Origin: Glomus cerebriforme
Taxonomy: Eukaryota; Glomeromycota; Glomeromycetes; Glomerales; Glomeraceae
NCBI GenBank assembly: GCA_003550305.1
Contig: QKYT01000508.1
Location: forward strand, 45,223 to 59,922
Direction: 5' to 3'
Length of the DNA stretch: 14,700 nucleotides
The notes beneath the pieces are model-generated. The model was given only the letters and a program-made list of their open reading frames with translations, was not told the origin of the DNA and ran no database searches. A program made the translations under genes and the position numbers. Every line of letters begins with the position of its first letter. Position 1 is the first letter of the stretch. Positions 1-7,769 of the stretch are shown here, one piece after another.

Positions 1-243
1 CAATTTTTTTTGACTTTTTTCTCAACCATTTAACATCAATTTTTTTCACCTTTCTTTATTAAACAAGAAAATTATAAAATTATCATAAGAGTATATGTTG
101 GAAGTATCTTATAAGATTCATAAATAAACTAATCAGAGATACAAACCATATGGTTTATGTTTGGAGTTAAGAGAAGTTTATAAATTTATACACAGTGCTA
201 TGGCAGCTATGCAGTCGATTTTTTGCTAAATATAAAAGATGGA
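1..243. other. A/T-rich stretch without a recognised gene
   Basis: Mostly low-complexity A/T sequence. The only reading I can follow is the tail of the exon-like segment that ends at 244 on the minus strand. I see no RNA gene, transposon end or conserved protein here. Confidence 0.5.
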
Positions 244-758
244 CTACCACATAAATATTATCAAAAATCCTACTGTCCATGATCTATAATTATTTAGAGA
301 AAATATCAATTCACAAATTCTTTCGTCTTGCAGAACCTAAAAAAAAAAAGAAGTAAAAATAAGTTAATAATTTTTTTATTTAATTAAAATCAATATACAT
401 TAAACAAATAAAATAGTCCCACCTAAAGTCTTAATAATCCATAATCCATTAATACACTTGCATATTCATTTTTATTAACAATTCGCGAACCTAAAAAAAA
501 GAATAAAAAAGTTAATAAAGTTAATAAATTCTTTATTTAATTAAAAAACAAAATAATCCCACCTAAAGTCTTATTCATCTACAATCCAGTACGTTCATCT
601 TTATTAACAATTCCCTCATATGTCTGCATCCTGAAGTGAGGGTCTGAACCTAGAAAATAAATTATTTAATTAATAAAAAATAAATTTATATTAATTAATA
701 AGAATTAAAAATACCCACCTGTTGTGTTTATTATCATCAGTTTCGAAGATAATCGAAC
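244..758 (-). pseudogene. Decayed multi-exon locus built of short repeated exon-like modules
   Basis: Read on the minus strand, four short segments each start after a T-rich tract ending in AG and begin GTTC: 758-719, 649-563, 490-423 and from 336 down. The first three end AG followed by GTGGG, a good donor site. The last reads openly as about 30 residues (VLQDERICEL... then a hydrophobic end) to TAG at 244-246. The second contains MQTYEGIVNKDERTGL and the third SRIVNKNEYASVLMDYGLLR, so they share an 'IVNK(D/N)E' core. Joined exons do not stay open: the second segment has a stop in every frame, and the third ends in TAG in its best frame. This is either a dead gene or a tandemly duplicated exon family. 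I do not recognise the family. The pattern is seen directly; the splice sites are inferred. Confidence 0.35.
417..651. repeat. Imperfect tandem repeat with a period of about 140 bases, two units and a partial third
   Basis: The string TCCCACCTAAAGTCTTA occurs at 417-433 and again at 557-573. In both copies it is followed by a diverged block ending in TTTATTAACAATTC. A related CCACCT/GAACCT pair recurs at 715-760. Each unit spans one exon-like module plus its flanking intron-like A/T sequence, so the duplication unit is the exon with its intron. Confidence 0.55.
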
Positions 759-810
759 CTAAAAAAAATATTTATTTATTTAAAATAAAAATAATCTTAA
801 TATAAGAAGA

Positions 811-1085
811 ATGAAATTCCTATCTATAACTATTAATGATCCAGAAGTCCTAGCTCATGAAAATTGTAATGATATTGAAATGGAAGCATATAAAGACGAA
901 TATGTTATTAAAATAGAATTAGAACAAAACAATAATGAACAAAATTTTGATAATGAGCAAGAAGCAAAAGACAAAATAATACCAAATAATGAAAATGAAA
1001 GATCCACTAGCAAAAAATACATTGTACTTTCGCTTTGTGTAATATTAACTATTAAAGTTAAAAATGTAAAAAGAAGTATACAATA
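811..1085 (+). CDS. Hypothetical short acidic protein, possibly the first exon of a longer gene
   Basis: A 91-codon reading starts at ATG 811. Residues 1-70 are rich in E, D, N and K, for example LEQNNNEQNFDNEQEA. Near the C-terminus a short hydrophobic stretch (YIVLSLCVILTIKV) could be a membrane anchor. The end at 1086 could be spliced: GT at 1086-1087 and TTTTTCATTAG ending at 1123 would bracket only 38 bases, which is short, and beyond it one frame reads FGVWTTAGVKKSHVSNIL before a stop. The upstream sequence is A/T-rich with no obvious promoter. The composition is more protein-like than the surrounding DNA, but I recognise no family and it may be a chance reading. Confidence 0.3.
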
Positions 1086-1123
1086 GTAATTTTGATTTAA
1101 ATGTTTTCAATATTTTTCATTAG

Positions 1124-1529
1124 ATTTGGCGTTTGGACTACAGCAGGTGTAAAAAAAAGTCATGTTTCTAATATATTAAATTCCATATTTGGTTAATCAA
1201 TTTCTTAATTAGGCCTTTTTGATCATGCATAATTTATCAATTAGTTGCGAATTTTGAATATTAGAGAGAAATCATGAGTCATTAATAAACTATAATCGGA
1301 ATTTTGTGTAATGTAATTTATTATTTATTGATAATTTTGACTCATTTTTATTTTTAATTATATAAATATTTCCAAAATTCCAAAAATTCCATATTATTTT
1401 TTTCATATTAAATATATTAAAATATCCTAATATCCTTAGAGCTCATTCACCTTATTTTAAAAATACGTTATTAATTATTCTAAGTTTATTTTCTCTCTAT
1501 CATTTTTAATACTACTCCCATCTTATTAT
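1124..1529. other. A/T-rich spacer
   Basis: No gene recognised. The sequence contains short repeated TTCCAAAA-type words around 1370-1395 and long T-rich tracts. Apart from a short open stretch just after 1123, both strands are full of stops. Confidence 0.5.
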
Positions 1530-1829
1530 CTTCCTTATACTGTATATGAGGTCTTCCTCTATCAGGCAAGGAAACCAGTAATACCAGTCAGTTAGTTGAA
1601 TACTTCTATCTGGCGGGTTTGGTATTTTTTTTTAAATTCCTTTAAACTTCCTCTTCTCTTCCTCTCTTCTCTTCCTTATACTGTATATAGAGGTCTTCTT
1701 CGTATCAGGCAAGGAAAGACNGGTCAGATCTGGCTGGTTTGGTTTAGACTAGAATTCCCTTTCCATTTCCATTTCCTATTGACTACTTTATTTATGAGCT
1801 CATGTAATACAAACACCTTCCAGATTTGA
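1530..1829 (+). repeat. Dispersed repeat block, two tandem units, with an inverted relative at 11403-11575
   Basis: CTTCCTTATACTGTATAT occurs at 1530-1547 and again at 1671-1688, each followed by GAGGTCTTC and ATCAGGCAAGGAAA. The second unit runs on to GGTTTGGTTTAGACTAGAATTCCC. The same order of words is found in reverse complement at 11575 down to 11403. This indicates a repeat family, plausibly the end of a transposable element. The reading here carries VWFRLEFPFH, which recurs on the minus strand of the other copy. Position 1721 is N. No long open reading or transposase is visible, so the class is unknown. Confidence 0.6.
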
Positions 1830-2029
1830 AGAAAATGAAGATTTAGTNATTTTAAAAGAGAAATTTGGATTCATTTTATGGACATAAATAAAGATAAANC
1901 TTTATAACTCAGGCAGAAACTGATTTCTACAATTTCCGTGAAGAATATTAAGTCAGGAGAAGAGGATGTGTAAAGATGATATAATAGGATGAATATAACG
2001 GAATTTCTTTTTATTATCAACAAAATTAA
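1830..2029 (+). other. Short coding-like stretch after the repeat, otherwise no gene
   Basis: One frame reads FEENEDLV, then, across the N at 1848, LKEKFGFILWT and a stop at about 1888. This looks like a scrap of protein-coding sequence but is too short to assign. The second N is at 1899. Nothing else is supportable to 2029. Confidence 0.25.
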
Positions 2030-2620
2030 CTAGTAGTGATGTGTAAGAAAGAACATGAATAAAAGAGAGTACCAGAGAGAAAGTGAAAAAGATATAAAAC
2101 AATGATGAACATTTTTAATAACAAAACAAATAACATAATGGTGAATAACAAAATTACTGAAGAAATAACTGTAGAATGTGGATTGGACAAAGTTTATTTC
2201 ACCATTAACAATTGCTCCTTTACAGCCAATACTGTAGAAATTTAGATAATTTAAATGGAATGCTATGTGAATTGAAAGAAGAAGGAAATCAAAGTATTTT
2301 GGTTCCAGGAGGAGTATAGTTGCAAGGCTGAAACTTAAAGGAATTGACAGAAGGGCATCAACATATGGAAGGGCATAACAAAAAGAATAAGCCAACATAC
2401 AATAAATAAACATAAAAGAAGGTTCAAAACAGAATATTTTACAACTTGAGTTTATATCAAAGTTTAAAGTGAAACCAGGAAAATTTGAATTATGAACAAA
2501 AGTATAAATAGTCAAAAACATATGGTGTAAGACAAATAGAACATTATATGAAAAACTGGGTGTATGGGTGGGATAAAGGACAACAAAGAAATTGATATAA
2601 TAACAAAAAATCAGAATTGA
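2030..2620 (-). CDS. Multi-spanning membrane protein of unknown family, probably the 3' part of a gene
   Basis: On the minus strand the frame is open from a TGA near 2620 to a stop at 2030. The first ATG is at 2521 (163 codons), but the open frame upstream is also hydrophobic, so 2521 may not be the true start; a spliced upstream exon is possible. At least five hydrophobic segments are visible, including SFMFIYCMLAYSFCYALPYV, SIPLSFSLATILLLEP, YSYFFSNFVIHHYVICFVI and WYSLLFMFFL. Midway lies SIGCKGAIVNGEINF. The locus at 10183-10765 on the same strand matches it over several blocks, showing that this is a real duplicated sequence rather than a chance T-rich reading. No family name is offered. 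The role is unknown and an integral membrane location is inferred. It could itself be a decayed copy. Confidence 0.5.
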   Translation of the reverse strand, partial: SILIFCYYINFFVVLYPTHTPSFSYNVLFVLHHMFLTIYTFVHNSNFPGFTLNFDINSSCKIFCFEPSFMFIYCMLAYSFCYALPYVDALLSIPLSFSLATILLLEPKYFDFLLLSIHIAFHLNYLNFYSIGCKGAIVNGEINFVQSTFYSYFFSNFVIHHYVICFVIKNVHHCFISFSLSLWYSLLFMFFLTHHY

Positions 2621-2969
2621 TCAATTAGAAATAGATATATGATAAATAAATGCAAATAGTTATTATTTTAAAAGACATACAGAATAGTTATAATATTAAT
2701 TTTTATTTAGTAAGAGATATCATTTCACTAATTTTTACAATTTTTTTTAAAAAAAAATTTTGATTTTAAATATTATTTTTTTATAATTTATGTAATTTAA
2801 AACTTATTAAACTTATTATATTTACTAAAGTTGAATAAATACAATATTAAATTGTGTAAAGACATTCAAAATTTTCAAATGAGTTTATTTGACCATAAAT
2901 CGAAAATAAAGTTATGTTAGTCGGACCCTAATACGTGCCTGGACAGAAAAAATCCAAATCAAAATTAAT
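2621..2969. other. A/T-rich spacer
   Basis: Long A and T runs and dense stops. A more mixed stretch around 2920-2945 (GTCGGACCCTAATACGTGCC) resembles the kind of sequence found at mobile-element ends, but I found no partner for it in the window. Confidence 0.4.
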
Positions 2970-3047
2970 CTAATTCACTTTACTACAGTCACATGGAGGT
3001 TTAGATTTCTTAGAACTCTTAACTTCTTTATAAGTAGAATTGACCAC
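2970..3047 (-). CDS. Possible terminal exon of an unidentified gene
   Basis: On the minus strand, a T-rich tract ending TTTTTAG (acceptor AG at 3049-3048) is followed by a 26-codon open frame, VVNSTYKEVKSSKKS then KPPCDCSKVN and TAG at 2970-2972. Lysine/serine richness and a CDC motif look protein-like, and the sequence after the stop returns to A/T. No upstream exon could be identified between here and 3895, so this is either an orphan exon left by rearrangement or a chance reading. Confidence 0.25.
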   Translation of the reverse strand: MVNSTYKEVKSSKKSKPPCDCSKVN

Positions 3048-3049
3048 CT

Positions 3050-3895
3050 AAAAATAATTATAATAGTTAAAATATAAATTTACAAAAATGTAGGAAAATG
3101 ACTTTTTTAAACAAAAATGTAAAAAAAAAATTATAAATTTAATAAATTTCTTAAATGGGGGATAAATAAATTTTTCTTAAAATATTTAAATTCTGTTAGT
3201 GTAAATAAAGGATAAATAAGAAAATATAAATCATGCTTATAAGTTAAAACATTTTATTTTTTGTAAACTAAGAATCAAACAAAATAATTTTGCTTATTAA
3301 AATGATAATTTATATAAATTAAATTTACTAATTTTATAGTTAAGTTTTAACGAGTCACTGAGAAGTAAGAAATGAAAATACAATAATTTGTAACTTTAAC
3401 CATATCTGCTCTTTTTTTATTAGTAACATATTGATTGTACTACGTTTCTCTTTTTATGCGAAATTTTCATGACACAATAAAATTTGAATTATATAATTAT
3501 AATATTATATAAAGATTTTAATGTGTGAATTTAATTTAATTTAATAAAATATTTATGAACGGTAACCATCATTACTGGTGCTCCAATAAAAATTTTGATC
3601 AATCTCTCTGAATTACACGTTAGTGTCAAAGTTTCACTTGAATTAATGTGGCATAAAGTTATAATTTTGTCTTAATAATTTATTTTAAACGTTAAATTGG
3701 TTGCATCCGTACTAAAAATTAAGATTAGATGTTGAACATCATATTTTTTTTTAAACTAAAACTATAAATCTCGCAAGACATACCATGAATCAAATATGAG
3801 AAGTAATAGTCTGTGAAATTGTTAATTTTATAAAAACATTTAATAGTAAAGTAAAAAAGGCAAATATATAAAGTCATTTAAATCTGCCAACAAAT
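3050..3895. other. A/T-rich region without a recognised gene
   Basis: Both strands are interrupted by frequent stops. More mixed stretches near 3415-3480 and 3555-3650 show no recognisable protein or RNA. Nothing is supported here. Confidence 0.45.
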
Positions 3896-4148
3896 TTATT
3901 TAATAATAAGTTTAAGCTTTTTTTTAGCTTCTTGACATCCACTTTTTGCAGCATTTTTATACAATAAATAGCTTTTCTATATCTTTTCCAGTTCCTTCAC
4001 CTTGTTCATATAAAGATGCAAGGTATTTTTGTGCATCAACATTTCCCCTTGCTGTTGCTGCAAGTTTATATAAATCAAATGTCTTTTCCTTATTAATATC
4101 AAATTCAGTTCCATAATTATATAGATGCCCAAGTTTATATTTGAAATA
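3896..4148 (-). pseudogene. 3' end of a Sel1-repeat protein, frameshifted
   Basis: Sel1-like repeats are about 36-40 residue helical-pair units. In Glomeromycotina they often form the C-terminus of kinase-like proteins and act as protein-interaction scaffolds. Reading down from 4148: YFKYKLGHLYNYGTEFD, then NKEKTFDLYKLAATARGN, then DAQKYLASLYEQGEGTGKDI. These show the Sel1 signatures A..LG.LY..G and A..LA.LY..GEG. The frame is lost at GAAAAGCTATTTATTGT: two single-base slips would restore the expected A.YWYK..A unit, followed by KNAAKSGCQEAKKKLKLIIK and TAA at 3896-3898. No upstream exon or kinase domain is found on this strand. Two small slips in homopolymer-like contexts could be sequence errors, but the lack of the rest of the gene favours a remnant. 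Confidence 0.7.
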
Positions 4149-4560
4149 TGATCAAATTTTTTATATAGGGATAAAACGCAGAAGAAATTTTTAAAATTAA
4201 AATTGAAAGATAAATACACAAATAATTAAATTAATTTAAAGGAAAAACTGAAAAAAAGTATGAAACTTGTTTTTTTGACGAAATAAAAATTTAAATTATT
4301 AACTCCTCTTTAATCGTAGCAAAAGAACAACTACGACTCAAATGAGGGAATCATAAATTCAATAATCATTACTACGTAATAAATACTACAGCCACAAGCA
4401 TAAATTATATAAAATATTTATAAATTCTCTTATAACTTCGTCGCCATAAATTCTGCAACAGAAAGTAAAAAGTTATTACAAATGTGATCTTAATAAACTT
4501 AACTTATAAATGTAATTGCGGTTTACTACGCCATATAAATTAAGTAATAGTTATATCATT
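4149..4560. other. A/T-rich region without a recognised gene
   Basis: The intron-like sequence upstream of the Sel1 remnant and the following A/T-rich DNA contain no reading I can assign. I see no RNA gene or repeat partner here. Confidence 0.4.
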
Positions 4561-4616
4561 GATTTTCACGGCCAGCTGTGGCGCAGCCATGAAAAATCAT
4601 GACTATCCCGTGGAAT
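4561..4616. repeat. Small G+C-richer foldback element
   Basis: In a very A/T-rich setting this segment is markedly richer in G and C. Its ends pair: TTTTCACGG near 4563-4571 with CCGTGGAA near 4608-4615, allowing one G-U pair. Inside is a perfect small hairpin, CATGA-AAAA-TCATG. The word ATATCA lies just outside both ends. It may be a miniature mobile element, a structured RNA or a chance foldback; no second copy is in the window. Confidence 0.35.
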
Positions 4617-4641
4617 AACTGTTTTATATCACGGTCAATTT

Positions 4642-4656
4642 TCTTTTCTTTCTTTC

Positions 4657-4687
<31 letters not shown>
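4642..4687. repeat. Simple repeats: (TTTC)n, T run, then (ATT)n
   Basis: A CTTT/TTTC stretch passes into a run of T and then seven units of ATT (about 4667-4687). This is a microsatellite likely to vary in length between nuclei or strains. Confidence 0.85.
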
Positions 4688-4910
4688 CAATTCAAATTCT
4701 TTAAATAAAATGCTTTTGTTTCAAAATTTTACTTTTTTTAAATGTTAATTTTATTTAATTTTATTTTTAAAAAATAATTTTATTCTTACAAATACAACGT
4801 TATTTAGGTAGTTATTATTATACTAAAAATAACCCATTCAAAATTATATGACAGAAGGAGGATACGGTATTATATATATAAAGCAACAACAACTTGGTTA
4901 AATAGTCTTA

Positions 4911-5545
4911 TAAATACGTTGAAATGCAGAGAAAAAAAAGATGATGTCATTTTAAAAAGATTTAAAAATTCTCGAGATATTAGCAAAGATTTTTTTAAAT
5001 GAGGTGAATATTTTTAATATTTGTATTTTCTATTTAATATTTATTAAAATAAATTAATTTTTATTGAAATTTTATAGTTTAAAATCAAACTAAAACTGTT
5101 ACAGAATCGGATATCATATTATTAGACTTTATGAGTTTACCTGAATCAGATGATTATATGTTAGTTATGCAATATGCATCAGTTGGCAAACAAAATTTAC
5201 AGAAATTATATAGAAAAAAAATTACTTATTTTATGGCAGATTTCAAAAGGGTATTTATATTTTAAATATATTTTATATTTATTTATATTACTAATTTAAT
5301 AATTTTTTACTTTAGACTTGAGACTATTCATGAAACAAGATTTTATACATCGAGATTTTCATAATGGAAATATATTATTTGATTTATCTAATAACTATCG
5401 TAAGGAAATAATTAGGGAAAAAAATCAATAGAAAATTGGAGACTTAGGATTATCACAGCCTGCAAATAGTACTTCATCAAATCCTATGGAGTGATACCTT
5501 ATATTGCACCAGAAATATTTCAAGAGTTTGCATTTTAAGAAATAA
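4911..5545 (+). pseudogene. Protein kinase pseudogene (Rhizophagus-type expanded kinase family)
   Basis: Three exon-like parts contain kinase landmarks in order. The first (to 5003) has DDVILKRFKNSRDISKDF, whose VILK lysine (4955-4957) matches the ATP-binding lysine. An intron follows at 5004-5077. The second has LKLLQNRISYY and then, after frame slips, SDDYMLVMQYASVG, the hinge region. An intron follows at about 5251-5315. The third has the catalytic loop HRDFHNGN (5348-5371), DLG in place of DFG (5441-5449), LSQPANSTSS and, after a slip, YGVIPYIAPEIFQ with the APE motif. Damage: an extra T in the T run at 4991, TAG plus lost bases near 5125 and 5140, a one-base loss before the HRD motif, TAG at 5429, TGA at 5492 and TAA after EFAF. 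The glycine loop and the C-lobe after APE are absent. This family's members are thought to be signalling kinases. This copy cannot encode an active enzyme as read. Confidence 0.85.
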
Positions 5546-5565
5546 ATTAATAATGATTAAACTGA

Positions 5566-5817
5566 AAAGAATATGATTTCATCATTAAAGAAATTCATAC
5601 ATTTTTTAATAAAAGGTCTGAGAAAAAGGATGGAATTATTGAAATGAGCAAATATGAATTATATCAAATGCAGTAAAAATTCATTTATAACCTTTTCTTA
5701 ATATTTAGATTTATTTATTACAGGTTTAACCAATTTGAAAGGTTCTAAAATATTGGAAGTTCTAATGACAGCAGATAAATTTATATCCGAACCAAAATTC
5801 AACCATAACTTGCTTTA
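5566..5817 (+). pseudogene. BTB-domain remnant, abutting the dead kinase
   Basis: After the kinase stops, one frame reads EYDFIIKEIHTFF then KRSEKKDGIIEMSKYELY, which fits the BTB pattern of this genome (YDVIIQVG, then EIYAHS, then EKKDGKFIF in the gene at 12409-13957), with the middle shortened. An intron-like segment (donor at about 5673, acceptor TTATTACAG ending 5723) is followed by LTNLKGSKILEVLMTADKF, which fits the second half of a BTB domain (L..L.G..IL.LL..AD). The exon phases do not match across the intron and a stop follows at about 5818. BTB domains mediate dimerisation and cullin-3 binding; this copy is broken. The assignment rests on family patterns and not on a full alignment. 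Confidence 0.45.
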
Positions 5818-6224
5818 AATAAATTAGTTATATCGAATGTCCTAATCTAGGAAAACGCTCAGGTTTGGCACGTTCGACTACATTGGGTACAATCTAAAAT
5901 TAATAAGTGTATTAGTGAAATCAGATCATTACTATTGTGATTGTACATTGTTCAGTCAGAACAAATATCTTTACTAAAAAAAAGTAAAACAGGCACAAGT
6001 AAAAATTCAAAATTTAGCAATAACAGTTTATAAGATAAAGAAGATGCGATTCTTTGGCCTGTATTATACTTTGTCAATGGGGGCTTATACAGTTTAGATT
6101 TAACACAAGTTTTATTGTAAAAAATAATTCTCGAATTGTAAAATTTTTGCTTATGTGAGAACAAGTAAAATTTTATATAAATAGAATATAATTCTAAATA
6201 TTTCTAATAAGTTTTGATGAGCTG
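5818..6224. other. Unassigned region between the BTB and kinase remnants
   Basis: Somewhat richer in G and C than the surroundings around 5840-5880 and 6045-6085. One plus-strand frame reads ILWPVLYFVNGGLYSLDL at about 6050-6105, which may be a scrap of coding sequence. I recognise no family. The minus-strand open frame 5952-6164 has no protein-like composition and I treat it as a shadow. Confidence 0.35.
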
Positions 6225-6470
6225 GTTCTAAGTTCTATATAGAACTTATAGAAAGTGGTTCATATGAAAGTGTCATTTTGCTAAATGGGTAAGCTTTTCA
6301 CTTTAAGAACTTTTAATAATATAAAGCAACATTAAAAGAAGTTGTCAATGAGGTACTGTATGTGTTTCAATAATAATTTAATTAATTAAATTTATAGATA
6401 AAATTACAAAAAAAATTTGATGCTTATGAAAATATTTTACGATTCTATGGAATTACAAAAATAGAAACTG
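6225..6470 (+). pseudogene. Second protein kinase remnant, N-lobe only
   Basis: The start shows ELIESGSYESVILLNG, a degenerate glycine-rich loop (expected pattern GSG.FG.V). Next comes FTLRTFNNIK at 6298-6327, aligning with the family's FALKSFNNDK, so the VAIK lysine position is arginine. After a one-base slip TLKEVVNE follows. A 45-base intron (6353-6397) separates this from IKLQKKFDAYENI then LRFYGITKIET, with a good donor GTAAGT at 6471. The helix-C glutamate (VVNE) is kept. No hinge, HRD or DFG region follows within the next kilobase. It belongs to a different subfamily from the kinase at 4911-5545, whose N-lobe reads NSRDISKDF instead. It is a 5' fragment of a gene that has lost its catalytic half. 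Confidence 0.75.
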
Positions 6471-7418
6471 GTAAGTCTTAATGAATATTGTATTGTTAAA
6501 TAAGTGTTAAATGGTTTTTTTTGATATACAATTATTTTTCTTTTAACTTGCTTTGGTAGAACTTTCGGACAGCTTCTAGTTTTGATAAACAAATTCTAGA
6601 TATTTAATTTATTAAATTGAATTAGGTAATCTACCAAATGGACTCATTCAAGAAATAATGGATACTTTATATTATCGTAATTTGCACTATAAATCGTATT
6701 CTTGATAAATATGAAGAACACATTATTTATACCATAACTTGTTATAATTTGAGTTATAGCAATTTTCATGGTAAATGGTTCAGAAATATTTAATTTATTA
6801 GATTCAGAAATTCAGAATCTACTTAAATTTCATCATTTAAATTCATTTTAATATTTTTATTTAAAAAATATATATCTGTAAAAGGGAATTTTCATGGTTT
6901 CTAAAAAAAATAGGGCAAATGTATATTGCAAGCCGCTCTTGATGAAAGTGTGCTACAGTATATATTCAATAAAGTAATTGACTATCAGATAATAATGATT
7001 ATGCAGTACCATTGTACTTTATTAAATCAGAATTTTTGTGTTATATCTGTGAGAAATAAATAAAAATAATAATTTTTGTAACTTATTGTTTTGATTTTTT
7101 TAGAGAAAACTTTTGTTTTTTTGTGGAACAGTACATTCTGAAGACAGAATTTTTGAAACATACATGGGGGTATACGAAGGAAGCTTATCATGTACTATAT
7201 ATTCCCAAAATAAGCACCATATAATACCGGTCAAAATCATAATAATGCGAGCCAGAGGTGCTTAATGCTAAATTTCGTAATTAATTTGTAAAAAGATTTT
7301 CTGTTTAATGTGTTACGTTACAAAAAAATATAAGGTTAACAAATCGAATTTAGTATAACCTTACCTCATTTCTTCAGAAAACTTTCATTAAAATATAAAA
7401 GAATATTATACTAATATC
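6471..7418. other. Region without a recognised gene, upstream of the HMG gene
   Basis: It begins with an intron-like start (GTAAGT, with TTGGTAG at about 6559). A short open stretch near 6628-6700 (NLPNGLIQEIMDTLYYRNL in one frame) may be an old exon. From about 7100 to 7265 the sequence is less A/T-rich but no protein could be followed. The 150 bases before 7419 presumably hold the HMG promoter; no specific motif is claimed. Confidence 0.4.
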
Positions 7419-7769
7419 ATGACACAAAAGAATAATACAAAATCAACCTCTTCTGAAATTGAAACTAATAATATTATTCAAAATATTCAAGTTTCTTTTC
7501 CAATTAAATTAAATTTTTATAAATATTACAAAGTAAGAACTCTAAGAATGCTACCGAGTAGTTATTTGTTATTTAAAAGAGAATTAGTTCGAGAAATTAG
7601 TAAAACTAATTTACGTTTTAATGTGGCAAAAATTGCTGCTATTGCAGTTGAAAAGTGGACAAATAGTTCAACTAAATCTAAAGAATATTATAAAAATTGT
7701 TCTCGTGATATTTATGATTTTAATAATTATACAAATAAACCCCTTACTTATCAAATAGTTAAATTTTAA
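7419..7769 (+). CDS. MATA-HMG (HMG-box) DNA-binding protein
   Basis: A single-exon gene of 116 codons starting at ATG 7419. An N-terminal tail of about 44 residues, rich in N, S, T and I, leads into an HMG box at about residues 45-102: LPSSYLLFKRELVREIS, then FNVAKIAAIAVEKW with the conserved tryptophan (W80), then KSKEYYKNCSRDIYDFN. The order (aromatic-rich helix 1, basic region, A.IA...W in helix 2, Y.....R in helix 3) is the three-helix sequence-specific HMG fold. Fungal mating-type HMG proteins bend DNA in the nucleus. Arbuscular mycorrhizal fungi carry many copies of this class, and their role in mating is unproven. No internal stop or frameshift is seen, codons are A/T-ended like the neighbours, and the C-terminus stops soon after the box. 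It is the most intact gene in the window. Confidence 0.85.
   Translation: MTQKNNTKSTSSEIETNNIIQNIQVSFPIKLNFYKYYKVRTLRMLPSSYLLFKRELVREISKTNLRFNVAKIAAIAVEKWTNSSTKSKEYYKNCSRDIYDFNNYTNKPLTYQIVKF

Noticed and set aside
333..760. A CRISPR array from the regularly spaced similar words
   Set aside because: Repeats are long, diverged and bordered by splice-like signals, spacing is uneven (140 and 156 bases), and the organism is a eukaryote.
1596..1829. 77-codon plus-strand reading across the N at 1721
   Set aside because: It lies within the dispersed repeat, is pyrimidine-driven, includes an unknown base, and its only recurring part is the repeat-encoded VWFRLEFPFH.
3977..4219. 80-codon minus-strand reading
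   Set aside because: It is a different frame from the Sel1 remnant on the same strand, which has clear family signatures; this one is its shadow.
5952..6164. 70-codon minus-strand reading
   Set aside because: No domain, no splice context and no partner; likely chance in A/T-rich sequence.
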